9,667 bases of DNA from JAHCHG01 sp038251885 (GTDB lineage: Bacteria; Acidobacteriota; Blastocatellia; Pyrinomonadales; Pyrinomonadaceae), in NCBI GenBank assembly GCA_038251885.1, contig JBBSAX010000196.1, positions 1-9,667 on the forward strand. Reading direction: 5' to 3'. Under the pieces are notes generated by a model. That model had not been told where the DNA came from. It did not search any database and saw nothing but the letters and a program-made list of their open reading frames with translations. A program made the translations under genes and the position numbers. Positions 1-6,614 of the stretch are shown piece by piece. Position 1 is the first letter of the stretch; every line of letters starts with the position of its first letter.

Positions 1-145
1 GGGCGAGAAGCGGGATTGGAGTTAGTCTCCTTTACGCGGTCAATAAAGCCGCACGAAAAATTTCAGCTTCAAGCCTCTCTACTCCAACTTTCTTTCAAAA
101 TCAGAGTATCATCGCCACCGTCCAATTCATCATGCCATCTCTTTT
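1..145. other. Gene-free left edge
   Basis: This stretch follows the stop codon of the minus-strand gene ending at 146, and I find no supported gene, RNA or repeat in it. On the minus strand one frame stays open from about 170 to a TGA at 69-71, but it has no start codon and overlaps the end of the previous gene. An AAGGAG-like string occurs on the minus strand near 26-31 with no ATG, GTG or TTG at a suitable distance inside the window. The next gene on this strand may begin beyond the edge. Confidence 0.5.
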
Positions 146-763
146 CTATTGAAGAATCGGCAATTCTCTTTTAGATTCTTCTCCTAATTCGTATTTTACT
201 TCCATAGTTGCGTCTATTTCGGCAATTTTCTTCAAAAATAATGTAACCGATTCGGGCAACGGAATATCGTTTTGCGATTGTCTTTGATTAGTTAAATGAA
301 TTGCCTTTTCAACGGATTTCCCGTAAAAGATTATCGAGAACGATTTGCCGTAATCCACGCCGCCGTTAAAGAATTTGTAACTGTTCTCCGCTTCGAGAAA
401 ATCGGTTTGTTCGGCGAGTTCGGTCAACTCGGTTATTTTCTCTTTATTTAATTGAAAACACTTATTTTTCACGGTTTCGATCTTTTTGCCGTGCGGATCA
501 TGCGACGTTGATTTACAGGCAACTCGTCCGCTTTGATAAATAAAAAGAATGTTTTTAGAATAACTAGGTCCCCGATAGCCGCCCGGATTTGTGTATTTGC
601 TGATTTCAAACAGAAGCACGTCTTTGGCTTTCGGGGTTTTCTGTGCAAATGAGTTACTTGGCACAAAAATCACTAGCACCAAAACAAAGCAACAAATTGT
701 CATAAAATGTTTCATTGGTAGCAAAAAACAAATTTCCGGTTGAAATGTTTCATTTTGCATCAT
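146..763 (-). CDS. Exported hypothetical protein
   Basis: I do not recognise this 205-residue protein. Residues 17-40 form a clear signal peptide: a hydrophobic run (ICCFVLVLVIFV) followed by SNSFA|Q, so export to the periplasm or beyond is likely. The mature part is about 165 polar residues with two cysteines (near 83 and 102), which could form a disulfide, and it has no membrane segment. The start at 763 is chosen because GAGAGGA (771-777) sits 7 nt upstream. It leaves 16 odd residues before the signal peptide, however, and an internal ATG at 715 would give a textbook signal peptide but has no Shine-Dalgarno sequence. The gene lies 35 nt after the stop of the membrane-protein gene at 799, so the two may be cotranscribed. 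Existence of the gene is fairly sure; function is unknown. Confidence 0.75.
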   Translation of the reverse strand: MMQNETFQPEICFLLPMKHFMTICCFVLVLVIFVPSNSFAQKTPKAKDVLLFEISKYTNPGGYRGPSYSKNILFIYQSGRVACKSTSHDPHGKKIETVKNKCFQLNKEKITELTELAEQTDFLEAENSYKFFNGGVDYGKSFSIIFYGKSVEKAIHLTNQRQSQNDIPLPESVTLFLKKIAEIDATMEVKYELGEESKRELPILQ

Positions 764-798
764 TCGTTATTCCTCTCAATATCAAAAAAAATCGAACA

Positions 799-1359
799 TC
801 AACGAGCGACCTTTTTGTATCTTCTTCCTTCAAAATTATTACTAACCCAACCGTCTTGTTTTTCCCAAAAATATGACAGATGCGGGGTCGCATAATTTAC
901 GGTTGATATAAAATAATCGAAATTATCAAGAGAAGTATGGGAAGTTAAAAATTTTCTTTTCATCCCGTCAATTTCGATATAAAATTCTCTGCTGGATTCA
1001 GCATCGGCACTATATTCTGTTCCCGAAACTTCATTCCACTTAAAGTCATAAATTTTGCCTGAATTTTGCCAAAATCTTTTCTTTTTCATAGTGCATCCGA
1101 CTTCATCACAGATAATCGTTGTGTCTTCTTCAAAAATTATGAGAAGAAGGCAGATAGCGAAAACAAAAATATTGATCACCCAATAATAAATTTCAAGGCT
1201 TTTATCCGCCATAAAGATCGTCGTGAAAACAAAAACTGGGATGAATCCAACCACATAAATCAAAATTCTCTTGATAGGATTTTCTTTAAATACTTGTTGT
1301 TCCATATTGACGACCGATTCTGTTCGAACTTGCGGAATTTGCATCCGCGAAAAAAACAT
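799..1359 (-). CDS. Two-helix membrane protein with cytoplasmic PH-like domain
   Basis: This is a hypothetical inner-membrane protein. From the N-terminus it has a polar stretch, a first hydrophobic helix (ILIYVVGFIPVFVFTTIF), a short loop, and a second helix (YYWVINIFVFAICLLLIIF). A soluble domain of about 115 residues follows, rich in alternating beta-strand patterns (TTIICDEVGCTMKKKRF, KIYDFKWNEVSGTEY, EFYIEIDG). Two helices followed by a domain with a 'D-E-x-G-x-T ... F-x-W-x-E-V' pattern resembles bacterial PH-like (bPH/YcxB-like) membrane proteins; that assignment is inference by pattern. The start is uncertain: ATGs at 1359, 1344 and 1305 and a TTG at 1455 are in frame, and none has a convincing ribosome site. 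I prefer 1359 because a 12-bp palindrome at 1399-1428 suggests that the DNA upstream is intergenic. The stop is 35 nt from the start of the next gene. Confidence 0.7.
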   Translation of the reverse strand: MFFSRMQIPQVRTESVVNMEQQVFKENPIKRILIYVVGFIPVFVFTTIFMADKSLEIYYWVINIFVFAICLLLIIFEEDTTIICDEVGCTMKKKRFWQNSGKIYDFKWNEVSGTEYSADAESSREFYIEIDGMKRKFLTSHTSLDNFDYFISTVNYATPHLSYFWEKQDGWVSNNFEGRRYKKVAR

Positions 1360-1398
1360 TTCGTTTTCAACTTTTACGAAAGCAAATAATTTTTGTAG

Positions 1399-1428
1399 CG
1401 GCAGATTATCTGTATTGATAATCTGCCG
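1399..1428. repeat. Perfect 12-bp inverted repeat, possible terminator
   Basis: CGGCAGATTATC (1399-1410) and its exact reverse complement (1417-1428) flank a 6-nt loop. Read on the plus strand, the stem is followed by TTTTATCTTGTTT, which resembles an intrinsic terminator, but no plus-strand gene leads into it. On the minus strand it lies about 100 nt after the stop of the 922-residue protein gene and just before the membrane-protein gene, without a T-run. It is more likely an intergenic hairpin that protects RNA ends or attenuates read-through. Confidence 0.6.
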
Positions 1429-1528
1429 TTTTATCTTGTTTCTTGTAATTACCAATTGGAAACTGGAATAATAAGAAACAAATTTTTCAACTTTATTTCA
1501 AATTTCGCCGAAACGCCGCAGTTTTATT

Positions 1529-4297
1529 TTAAGGTGATTCGCTAACGAAATCTATATTTGTTAAATCTTCAGCGATTGATAAAACTAGCGTCGAAGGTGT
1601 AAATGTGTAGCTTTTGGAAGAAATACTCAGAACATAGTTTTCGCCTGCATCTACTTGGTTGAAACGGTAATAACCGAATGGATTTGTTCGTGCAATTCGC
1701 GGCGAACCGTCGCTTCCGGTAAGCGTTAAAACTGTATTCGGAATGCCGCGACCGTTTGCTGTTTTTACGCGACCGCTGACCAAAACTTGGGCGGCAGTCG
1801 GAGCAAGTTGCTGTGCCAGAATAAACGGTGAAAGCGATGAAACTTCGCCGCAAACTAATCGCTGACCGCCCGGATTTGTCGTGTGTTCGGTCGTTCGATT
1901 TACAAAAACACCGTTTTCGCCGTGTAATAATTGCAAATTGAGATAATCCGTTTGAGAAATCGCGGCGGGAACGGCGAGGCAGACTTTGATCGGCGGCGTG
2001 TAATTGGCGGTCGTCGTAATGTTATATGCCGGACAAGTCGGGCAGAGCGCGTAACCTGTCGGAATACTCGCCGGATCGGGCGTGATCGGTGCAAACGATG
2101 TTGTGCCTTGTCCTGAAACATTGGAAAAACTAATCGTCGCGTCGGTAGTTTGCACACCGACATTTGCACCTGTCGGCGTATTGACATCGAATGAACCGTC
2201 GCAAGCATCACCGATGCCGTCGCCGTCCGCGTCCGGTTGCGGGGCGAATGTCGGTTGTATCTCGTTAAAATTCATCGCGGCAGTTGAAATTCGCCTGACA
2301 TCCGTGCCGTCGGCATTCATTAAATAAAGTTTTTGATCCGAGAATCGGCGAAAAGCTATTTTTGCTCCGTCCGGTGTGAAAGTCGGATCGAGTTCCTGAT
2401 CGGTCGTGTTGGTCAGCCGCGTCTGATTCGTGCCGTCGGCGTTCATCGTATAAACTTCGGAATTACCATCACGCCGCGAAAGGAAAACGATTTTGCTTCC
2501 GTCGCGGTTGTATGACGGATCGGTATCTTGCGCGGTAGCGGTCGTCAGTCGCGTTTCGTTCGTGCTGTCGGGGTTGATGGTGTAAATGTCCTGATTTGAA
2601 ATCGAGATATTTCCGCGCTGGCTGTCAAAGACGATGCGCGTTCCGTCTTGATTGAAGTTCGGATTGGCGGCAAAATTAAAGTCTGTCGTAAAAAAAGTGA
2701 GCTGTGTCTGATTTGTTCCGTCGGGATTCATCAAAAATAGATTTCGGTGAGTATTCCCGCTTATGCGCCGTGTCCCGATGAAAGCAATCTTTGTCCCAGA
2801 AGGATTAAACACTGCGTTATTATTGCCGTCCGAAGTAGTGCCGCCAGCGACGTTTGTGATTTGCGTCTGATTGCTGCCATCGGCATTCATAACAAAAATA
2901 TTATCGCGGCTGTTGCTGCGATTCGACGTAAACAGGATTTTCTTTCCGTCCGCACTGAAACTCGGTTCGTCGTCGGTCGCCGGGTTCGTCGTCAGCCGCG
3001 TCAGATTTGTTCCGTCCGCGTTCATCGCCCATATATCAACTATACTGCTGAAAGCGACGCGAAAAGAATTAGCCGTAAACGGGCAGTTGTCGGCTCCATC
3101 AATAATCCCGTCATTATCCGTGTCAGGCTTGCCAAATGAACCAAAGCGTCTGGACTCCACCGGATCGCTGATAGTAACCCTATTTGAGCCGTCAATGTTC
3201 ACGATGTCGGCTGTGCTTAGACTGTTATAGGTCGTGAAGCCGACCTTACTTCCATCGGGACTAAACTGAACTGCGAAATTATCTTTGTCCGGTTCGTTGC
3301 TCAGGTTGGTCAAACCGCTGCCGTCTGTTCCGACCAAATAGACATCTTTGTCGCTCTGTATGCTGTCCGAATTATCGAAAAGAACCCGGTTGCCGTCGGG
3401 ACTGACTATTAGACTTTCGTCTTCATCTCCCTTACGACTAAACAGATTAGTAAGCCGAATCTGACCGGATCCGTCTGCATTCATTCGATAAATCTCATTC
3501 CTTCCTCCGGTGCCGACACCATAATCCCGACCTGACACGAAAATTATGCTGTTACCGTCCGGTGTATAAGCCGGAGATACATTACTATATAGAGTCGCTT
3601 CCGTGTTCGTAAGATTTGTCAGTCCGGCACCATCCGTTCCGATTGTGTAAATATCTCTAAAGGCATTCGAGAGTTGATACAGCATAAACACAATTTTGCT
3701 CCCGTCAGGACTGAAAGAAGGCGAGAATTCATCATACGCCAAAGAAACGTCGGTAAGCCGACGGACATCGCTACCATCGGAATTCATAATATAAATTTTA
3801 TTGAACTGATTGCCCGTGTCACGAGATGAAAGAAATGCGATTTTCGTGCCGTCGGGACTGAACACAGGTAATTTGTTATACGAAAAACTTTGTGTTAGAT
3901 CGGTCAGCCCTGTGCCATCTACATTCACAGTCCAAATATTTTGATCGAAACTTGAATAGCTGTTGGATGTGAATAGCAACTTCCGGTTATCGGGGCTAAA
4001 TTCAATCGTTCTCCCGAAGGAATTGTTTCCCGGAGGATCAAAACTTATGACAAGTCTCCGCTCGCTGCCGTCACGGTTCATCGTATATATATTCACAATG
4101 TCCGTTTCGCCGACAAAATCAATATCGGCAATCCTGCCGCAATTGAAGCCTTGACTACAATTCTCTCCCGGAATAATCGCCGAAGGCACAAAATCCGTCA
4201 GCGCAGAATCGGACTGGGCAATCGAAACGTGCGAACTAGACACAACCGCAAAAGTTAGAGCGGCAAACATTAAAATAATTGTAAATATCCTTTTCAT
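1529..4297 (-). CDS. Exported double beta-propeller (TolB/PD40-like) protein with thrombospondin-3 and carboxypeptidase-regulatory-like domains
   Basis: This 922-residue exported protein probably binds or scaffolds something outside the inner membrane; no catalytic site is visible. Residues 1-28 are a signal peptide ending SIAQ. Residues 60-385 carry six PD40/TolB-type units of the form 'IYxMNxDGSxxxxLT ... FSPDGxKIxF', which fits one six-bladed propeller. Residues 391-410 (DTDNDGIIDGADNCPFTAN) are the first half of a thrombospondin-3 calcium-binding repeat. A second six-unit propeller fills 411-687, and the other half (DADGDGIGDACDG) follows at 689-701. Residues 702-830 form a beta-rich module (CPTCP at 752-756; ends SLSPFILAQ). 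Residues 835-920 look like a carboxypeptidase regulatory-like beta-sandwich (VSGRVKTANGRGIPN, TNPFGYYRF). AGGAG (4305-4309) lies 7 nt before the ATG. Gene and domain calls are strong; the ligand is unknown. Confidence 0.93.
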   Translation of the reverse strand: MKRIFTIILMFAALTFAVVSSSHVSIAQSDSALTDFVPSAIIPGENCSQGFNCGRIADIDFVGETDIVNIYTMNRDGSERRLVISFDPPGNNSFGRTIEFSPDNRKLLFTSNSYSSFDQNIWTVNVDGTGLTDLTQSFSYNKLPVFSPDGTKIAFLSSRDTGNQFNKIYIMNSDGSDVRRLTDVSLAYDEFSPSFSPDGSKIVFMLYQLSNAFRDIYTIGTDGAGLTNLTNTEATLYSNVSPAYTPDGNSIIFVSGRDYGVGTGGRNEIYRMNADGSGQIRLTNLFSRKGDEDESLIVSPDGNRVLFDNSDSIQSDKDVYLVGTDGSGLTNLSNEPDKDNFAVQFSPDGSKVGFTTYNSLSTADIVNIDGSNRVTISDPVESRRFGSFGKPDTDNDGIIDGADNCPFTANSFRVAFSSIVDIWAMNADGTNLTRLTTNPATDDEPSFSADGKKILFTSNRSNSRDNIFVMNADGSNQTQITNVAGGTTSDGNNNAVFNPSGTKIAFIGTRRISGNTHRNLFLMNPDGTNQTQLTFFTTDFNFAANPNFNQDGTRIVFDSQRGNISISNQDIYTINPDSTNETRLTTATAQDTDPSYNRDGSKIVFLSRRDGNSEVYTMNADGTNQTRLTNTTDQELDPTFTPDGAKIAFRRFSDQKLYLMNADGTDVRRISTAAMNFNEIQPTFAPQPDADGDGIGDACDGSFDVNTPTGANVGVQTTDATISFSNVSGQGTTSFAPITPDPASIPTGYALCPTCPAYNITTTANYTPPIKVCLAVPAAISQTDYLNLQLLHGENGVFVNRTTEHTTNPGGQRLVCGEVSSLSPFILAQQLAPTAAQVLVSGRVKTANGRGIPNTVLTLTGSDGSPRIARTNPFGYYRFNQVDAGENYVLSISSKSYTFTPSTLVLSIAEDLTNIDFVSESP

Positions 4298-4364
4298 AAT
4301 TTTTCTCCTGTTATATTTTTTGTCCGCAAACCGATTACGGAATTGGTAAATAATTTCTTAAATC

Positions 4365-4392
4365 TCCGGTTCTGAGTTTCCGGTTTTGAGTT
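4365..4392. repeat. 14-bp tandem duplication
   Basis: TCCGGTTCTGAGTT (4365-4378) is followed directly by TCCGGTTTTGAGTT (4379-4392), with one base different. The second copy runs into the left arm of the palindrome at 4383-4448. It may be a slipped copy of the palindrome's edge. Confidence 0.6.
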
Positions 4393-4448
4393 CCAACTTC
4401 AGTTGGCTTTTCTGCTGGCGATTGCCAACTAAAGTTGGAACTCAAAAC
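4383..4448. repeat. Nested palindrome (REP/MITE-like hairpin)
   Basis: Arms of 25 bp (4383-4407 and 4424-4448) are reverse complements except at one position (4400/4431), which becomes a G-U pair in minus-strand RNA. The loop is 16 nt. Each arm is itself a palindrome: CCAACTTCAGTTGG at 4393-4406 and CCAACTAAAGTTGG at 4425-4438. It starts 27 nt after the stop of the 188-residue gene and lies upstream of the 922-residue gene. No T-run follows on either strand, so a classical terminator is unlikely. A dispersed palindromic repeat or an RNA end-protecting hairpin fits better. Confidence 0.75.
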
Positions 4449-4475
4449 GATTCTTAAATTCGCCGTCCGTTAAAA

Positions 4476-5042
4476 TTAATTGAAATTAAATTGACTGCTT
4501 CCGAGCAGTTCACGCGGCGGATCGGGTTGCGGATTAAACCCGCGAATCGTTCCGGGAAAAAGAAAAAGCGTGCCTTCGCGGGTGCGGACTTCGAGCGATG
4601 CGTTGATTGCCGCCGCCGTATCGAGTCTTTCGGTTTCGCCGATGCGTTGCAGATAAACAGTCGAAGCGACTCTGACACTGCCGTCGCCCGCCGTCGGCGT
4701 GTAATCGAACGTCAATCCTTCACCGGCAAGAAGAGTTGCTTCACGCGAAATGCGACGCAGAAAACGAACGCTGCCGTCTGCCCGAACGCTGTAAATGTCA
4801 AAATCGCCTCTGACCGCATATCTGGCTGGCGCGGCGGGAGTCGGCAGATTATTAGTCAAAGGCATAGCGTGAATCACGCTCAAACGCGCCGTGCGCCCCG
4901 CTTCCAAAGTCTGCAACCCGAACGAAGCTGCCCGAATCGGCTGCGGTGTCGGAGTCGGCGCGGGTTGTCCGAATGCAAATGTAAAACCGAGAAGAACTAA
5001 GCTAAGTGCGAAAAGTGATTTGATTGCTTGTTGAATTTTCAT
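4476..5042 (-). CDS. Exported protein with FNPQPDPP tail motif
   Basis: The product is a 188-residue exported protein with no catalytic motif that I can identify. Residues 1-25 form a signal peptide (hydrophobic run LFALSLVLLGFTFAFG), followed by a proline/threonine-rich spacer (QPAPTPTPQP). The body, about 38-165, is predicted to be all-beta. It opens with 'FGLQTLEAGRTARLSVIHAM' and continues with 'VRADGSVRFLRR', 'AGEGLTFDYTP' and 'RVASTVYLQR'. This resembles, from memory, an acidobacterial family with a 'GQTARLNVVN' opening and immunoglobulin-like strands. The C-terminus carries FNPQPDPP (169-176) and then a short polar tail. AGAGGT (5051-5056) lies 8 nt before the ATG. It follows the peptidoglycan-binding-like gene by 80 nt and is separated from the 922-residue gene by a large palindrome. 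The gene call is strong; the role is unknown. Confidence 0.85.
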   Translation of the reverse strand: MKIQQAIKSLFALSLVLLGFTFAFGQPAPTPTPQPIRAASFGLQTLEAGRTARLSVIHAMPLTNNLPTPAAPARYAVRGDFDIYSVRADGSVRFLRRISREATLLAGEGLTFDYTPTAGDGSVRVASTVYLQRIGETERLDTAAAINASLEVRTREGTLFLFPGTIRGFNPQPDPPRELLGSSQFNFN

Positions 5043-5122
5043 AATTTTTTACCTCTTTTATTTAGTTGATTTTTTATTTTCCTGATGTTGAAAATTTTGG
5101 ATTATTTCAAATCCGCCGATTG

Positions 5123-5611
5123 TTAAATTCCTCCCGTCGCTGGAACAGGCTCGGAATAACCCCATGGATTAACCACATCGTTTGAAGGCGGCGGAACATT
5201 TGCCGGATTTGATAACGGAACGTGCATCGGCAACTCCATATATGCTTTGTTATTTGTTTCCCAGAGAGTGTAATTCAGGCTGTAAAGCGTATATCTGGTT
5301 TTTGAAATACTTCCCATAAAAGTTGATGTATTGCGAATACGGTCAACTCTTCCGTCAATCAAAACCGAATTTCCGCCCATCCTAAGTTGTTTTTGATAAG
5401 TCAAAATCCAGTTGATGGTAATCGGACCGCAGATGCCGTCAACTTTCATTTCTCCCGACGGTTTCAAAACCGCCTTTTCTCCGACGTATTGATTACGAAG
5501 CATATATTGAACCATCATCACGTCATCTCTCTGATTCGGGCAGTTTGCCCCGACTGCGTGAACAACATTGTAAAAATACGGTTGCTCCGGTGCTGAATCT
5601 ATAAATCCCAT
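5123..5611 (-). CDS. Small peptidoglycan-binding-domain-like protein
   Basis: This 162-residue protein has one region resembling PG_binding_1 domains. An N-terminal helix (NQRDDVMMVQYMLRN, 26-40) is followed by VDGICGPITINWILTYQ (57-73), which matches the usual 'VDGxxGPxTxxAIxxFQ' pattern, and then an 'LIDGRVD' strand (84-90). The family binds cell-wall peptidoglycan as an accessory module. The rest (91-162) is low in recognisable features and ends in a proline-rich tail (NPANVPPPSNDVVNPWG). No signal peptide is visible, which is odd for a wall-binding protein. The start at 5611 is chosen because AAGGAG (5621-5626) sits 9 nt upstream; a TTG 42 nt earlier would place that ribosome site inside the gene. 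The leader contains a 13-bp hairpin (5644-5683). Confidence 0.8.
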   Translation of the reverse strand: MGFIDSAPEQPYFYNVVHAVGANCPNQRDDVMMVQYMLRNQYVGEKAVLKPSGEMKVDGICGPITINWILTYQKQLRMGGNSVLIDGRVDRIRNTSTFMGSISKTRYTLYSLNYTLWETNNKAYMELPMHVPLSNPANVPPPSNDVVNPWGYSEPVPATGGI

Positions 5612-5643
5612 TTTATTTTTCTCCTTAAATTTTTTGGTTTGTG

Positions 5644-5683
5644 CCGTCGGCAAATAAACTTTCGATAATCTATTTACCGACGG
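5644..5683 (-). repeat. Hairpin in the leader of the peptidoglycan-binding-like gene
   Basis: CCGTCGGCAAATA (5644-5656) and TATTTACCGACGG (5671-5683) form a 13-bp stem with one mismatch around a 14-nt loop. The mismatch becomes a G-U pair in minus-strand RNA. It lies between the stop of the two-domain SnoaL-like gene (5742) and the ribosome site at 5621-5626. It could end or attenuate transcription, or mark a processing site; there is no clear T-run after it. Confidence 0.55.
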
Positions 5684-5741
5684 GATTGTTACTTTGCGAA
5701 CCGATTTGGAAGGCTGGAATGCGAAAGAAACAAATTGTTGA

Positions 5742-6584
5742 TTATTTTTTGATTATCGAAGTGTGATCGGCGATGATTTTCCATTGACCGTTGCGGGCGA
5801 TCCAAGTCGTCGTATAGCGTCCGGTTTCTTCAAACGGTTTGCCTTTTGAAGTTCCTTTTACTTTATAAATGCCGGTTTCAACCGCGCCGTTATTGCCGAC
5901 AAGACGCACTTTTTGGTCAATCAGTTCTTCGGATTCGATTGTCAAATCCGGGCGCGTCATCATCTTTATATCCTCAGCTTTATTGCGCGTCGTGCCGTCG
6001 TCGTCGGTGAACATATAGTCATCGTGAAACAGTCGTTCCAATCCGGCGCGGTCTTTGCGTTGCAGCAATTCGCCGTAATTCTGTCCGGCTTTCATCACCT
6101 GCGCTTCCATCGCTTTTTTGTCGTGCGGTGCTTCGGAAAAATGCTCGGCGATGACCATCCAGTTGCCCTTGCGTTTTTCCAAAACCAACGTGTAACGTCC
6201 GGTGTCAATATGCGGTTCGCCTTTCAAATCGTCGGTCGGAAGAACGCTCGAAGTCCAAGTTCCCGAAACCATTGCCGAATTGCCGGAAATGTGGATTGTG
6301 TCATTGACGCTTTTGAATGACAGCAACTTAAATCTCGGATTTTGGTCGGCTTTGTCCTTTCGGAAAAATTCCAAAGATTCCGCCCGATTTTCTCTTTCGC
6401 CCGTATCGGTTGAAATGACATAATCATCCGCCCAAATGCGCTCGACAAAAGAAATGTCTTTATTGATATACGCCTGATCGTAATCGGCGAGAAATTTCAA
6501 AATCTCCTTTTCGTCGCTCGTTTGCGCGAAAGCCGAAATTGCCAAAAGAAAAGTTATGGTTGTAATTGTAATTAGTTTTTTCAT
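5742..6584 (-). CDS. Exported protein with two SnoaL/DUF4440-like domains
   Basis: This 280-residue exported protein is made of two tandem NTF2-fold domains. Residues 1-20 are a signal peptide (MKKLITITTITFLLAISAFA|Q). Domain one (about 24-150) has the usual opening helix (EILKFLADYDQAYINKDISFVERIWADDYVISTDTG, summarised) and closing strands (GRYTLVLEKRKGNWMVIAEHFS). Domain two (about 157-277) repeats this order: AGLERLFHDDYMFTDDDGT, then GRYTTTWIARNGQWKIIADHTS. The family includes ketosteroid-isomerase-like enzymes and ligand-binding proteins. I cannot identify a catalytic pair, so binding or an unknown reaction is equally possible. AAGGAG (6596-6601) lies 11 nt before the ATG. The gene begins only 30 nt after the small CxxC protein gene, so the two probably share a transcript. 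Confidence 0.9.
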   Translation of the reverse strand: MKKLITITTITFLLAISAFAQTSDEKEILKFLADYDQAYINKDISFVERIWADDYVISTDTGERENRAESLEFFRKDKADQNPRFKLLSFKSVNDTIHISGNSAMVSGTWTSSVLPTDDLKGEPHIDTGRYTLVLEKRKGNWMVIAEHFSEAPHDKKAMEAQVMKAGQNYGELLQRKDRAGLERLFHDDYMFTDDDGTTRNKAEDIKMMTRPDLTIESEELIDQKVRLVGNNGAVETGIYKVKGTSKGKPFEETGRYTTTWIARNGQWKIIADHTSIIKK

Positions 6585-6614
6585 AGTTTTATTTGCTCCT
6601 TATTTGTATAGATT

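Noticed and set aside
69..170. Open minus-strand frame of 34 codons overlapping the end of the exported hypothetical gene
   Set aside because: It has no start codon or ribosome site. It could be a frameshifted C-terminal tail of the upstream gene, but nothing in the sequence shows that the longer form is the real one.
2200..4100. Many near-identical short repeats such as GCCGTCGGCATTCAT, which could suggest an array
   Set aside because: They are the codons of the repeated 'MNADG' and 'FSPDG' units of the propeller blades. Spacing is irregular and in frame, so this is protein repetition, not CRISPR or a DNA repeat array.
4383..4448. Intrinsic terminator for the 188-residue protein gene
   Set aside because: The stem is far longer than usual, each arm is itself palindromic, and no T-run follows on the minus strand.
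4491..5000. Long plus-strand open frame opposite the FNPQPDPP protein gene
   Set aside because: It is rich in arginine, cysteine and serine with no domain, lies antisense to a gene with a signal peptide and ribosome site, and looks like a codon-bias shadow.
5913..6320. Plus-strand open frame opposite the SnoaL-like gene
   Set aside because: It is antisense to a well-supported exported two-domain protein and shows no recognisable domain or start signal.
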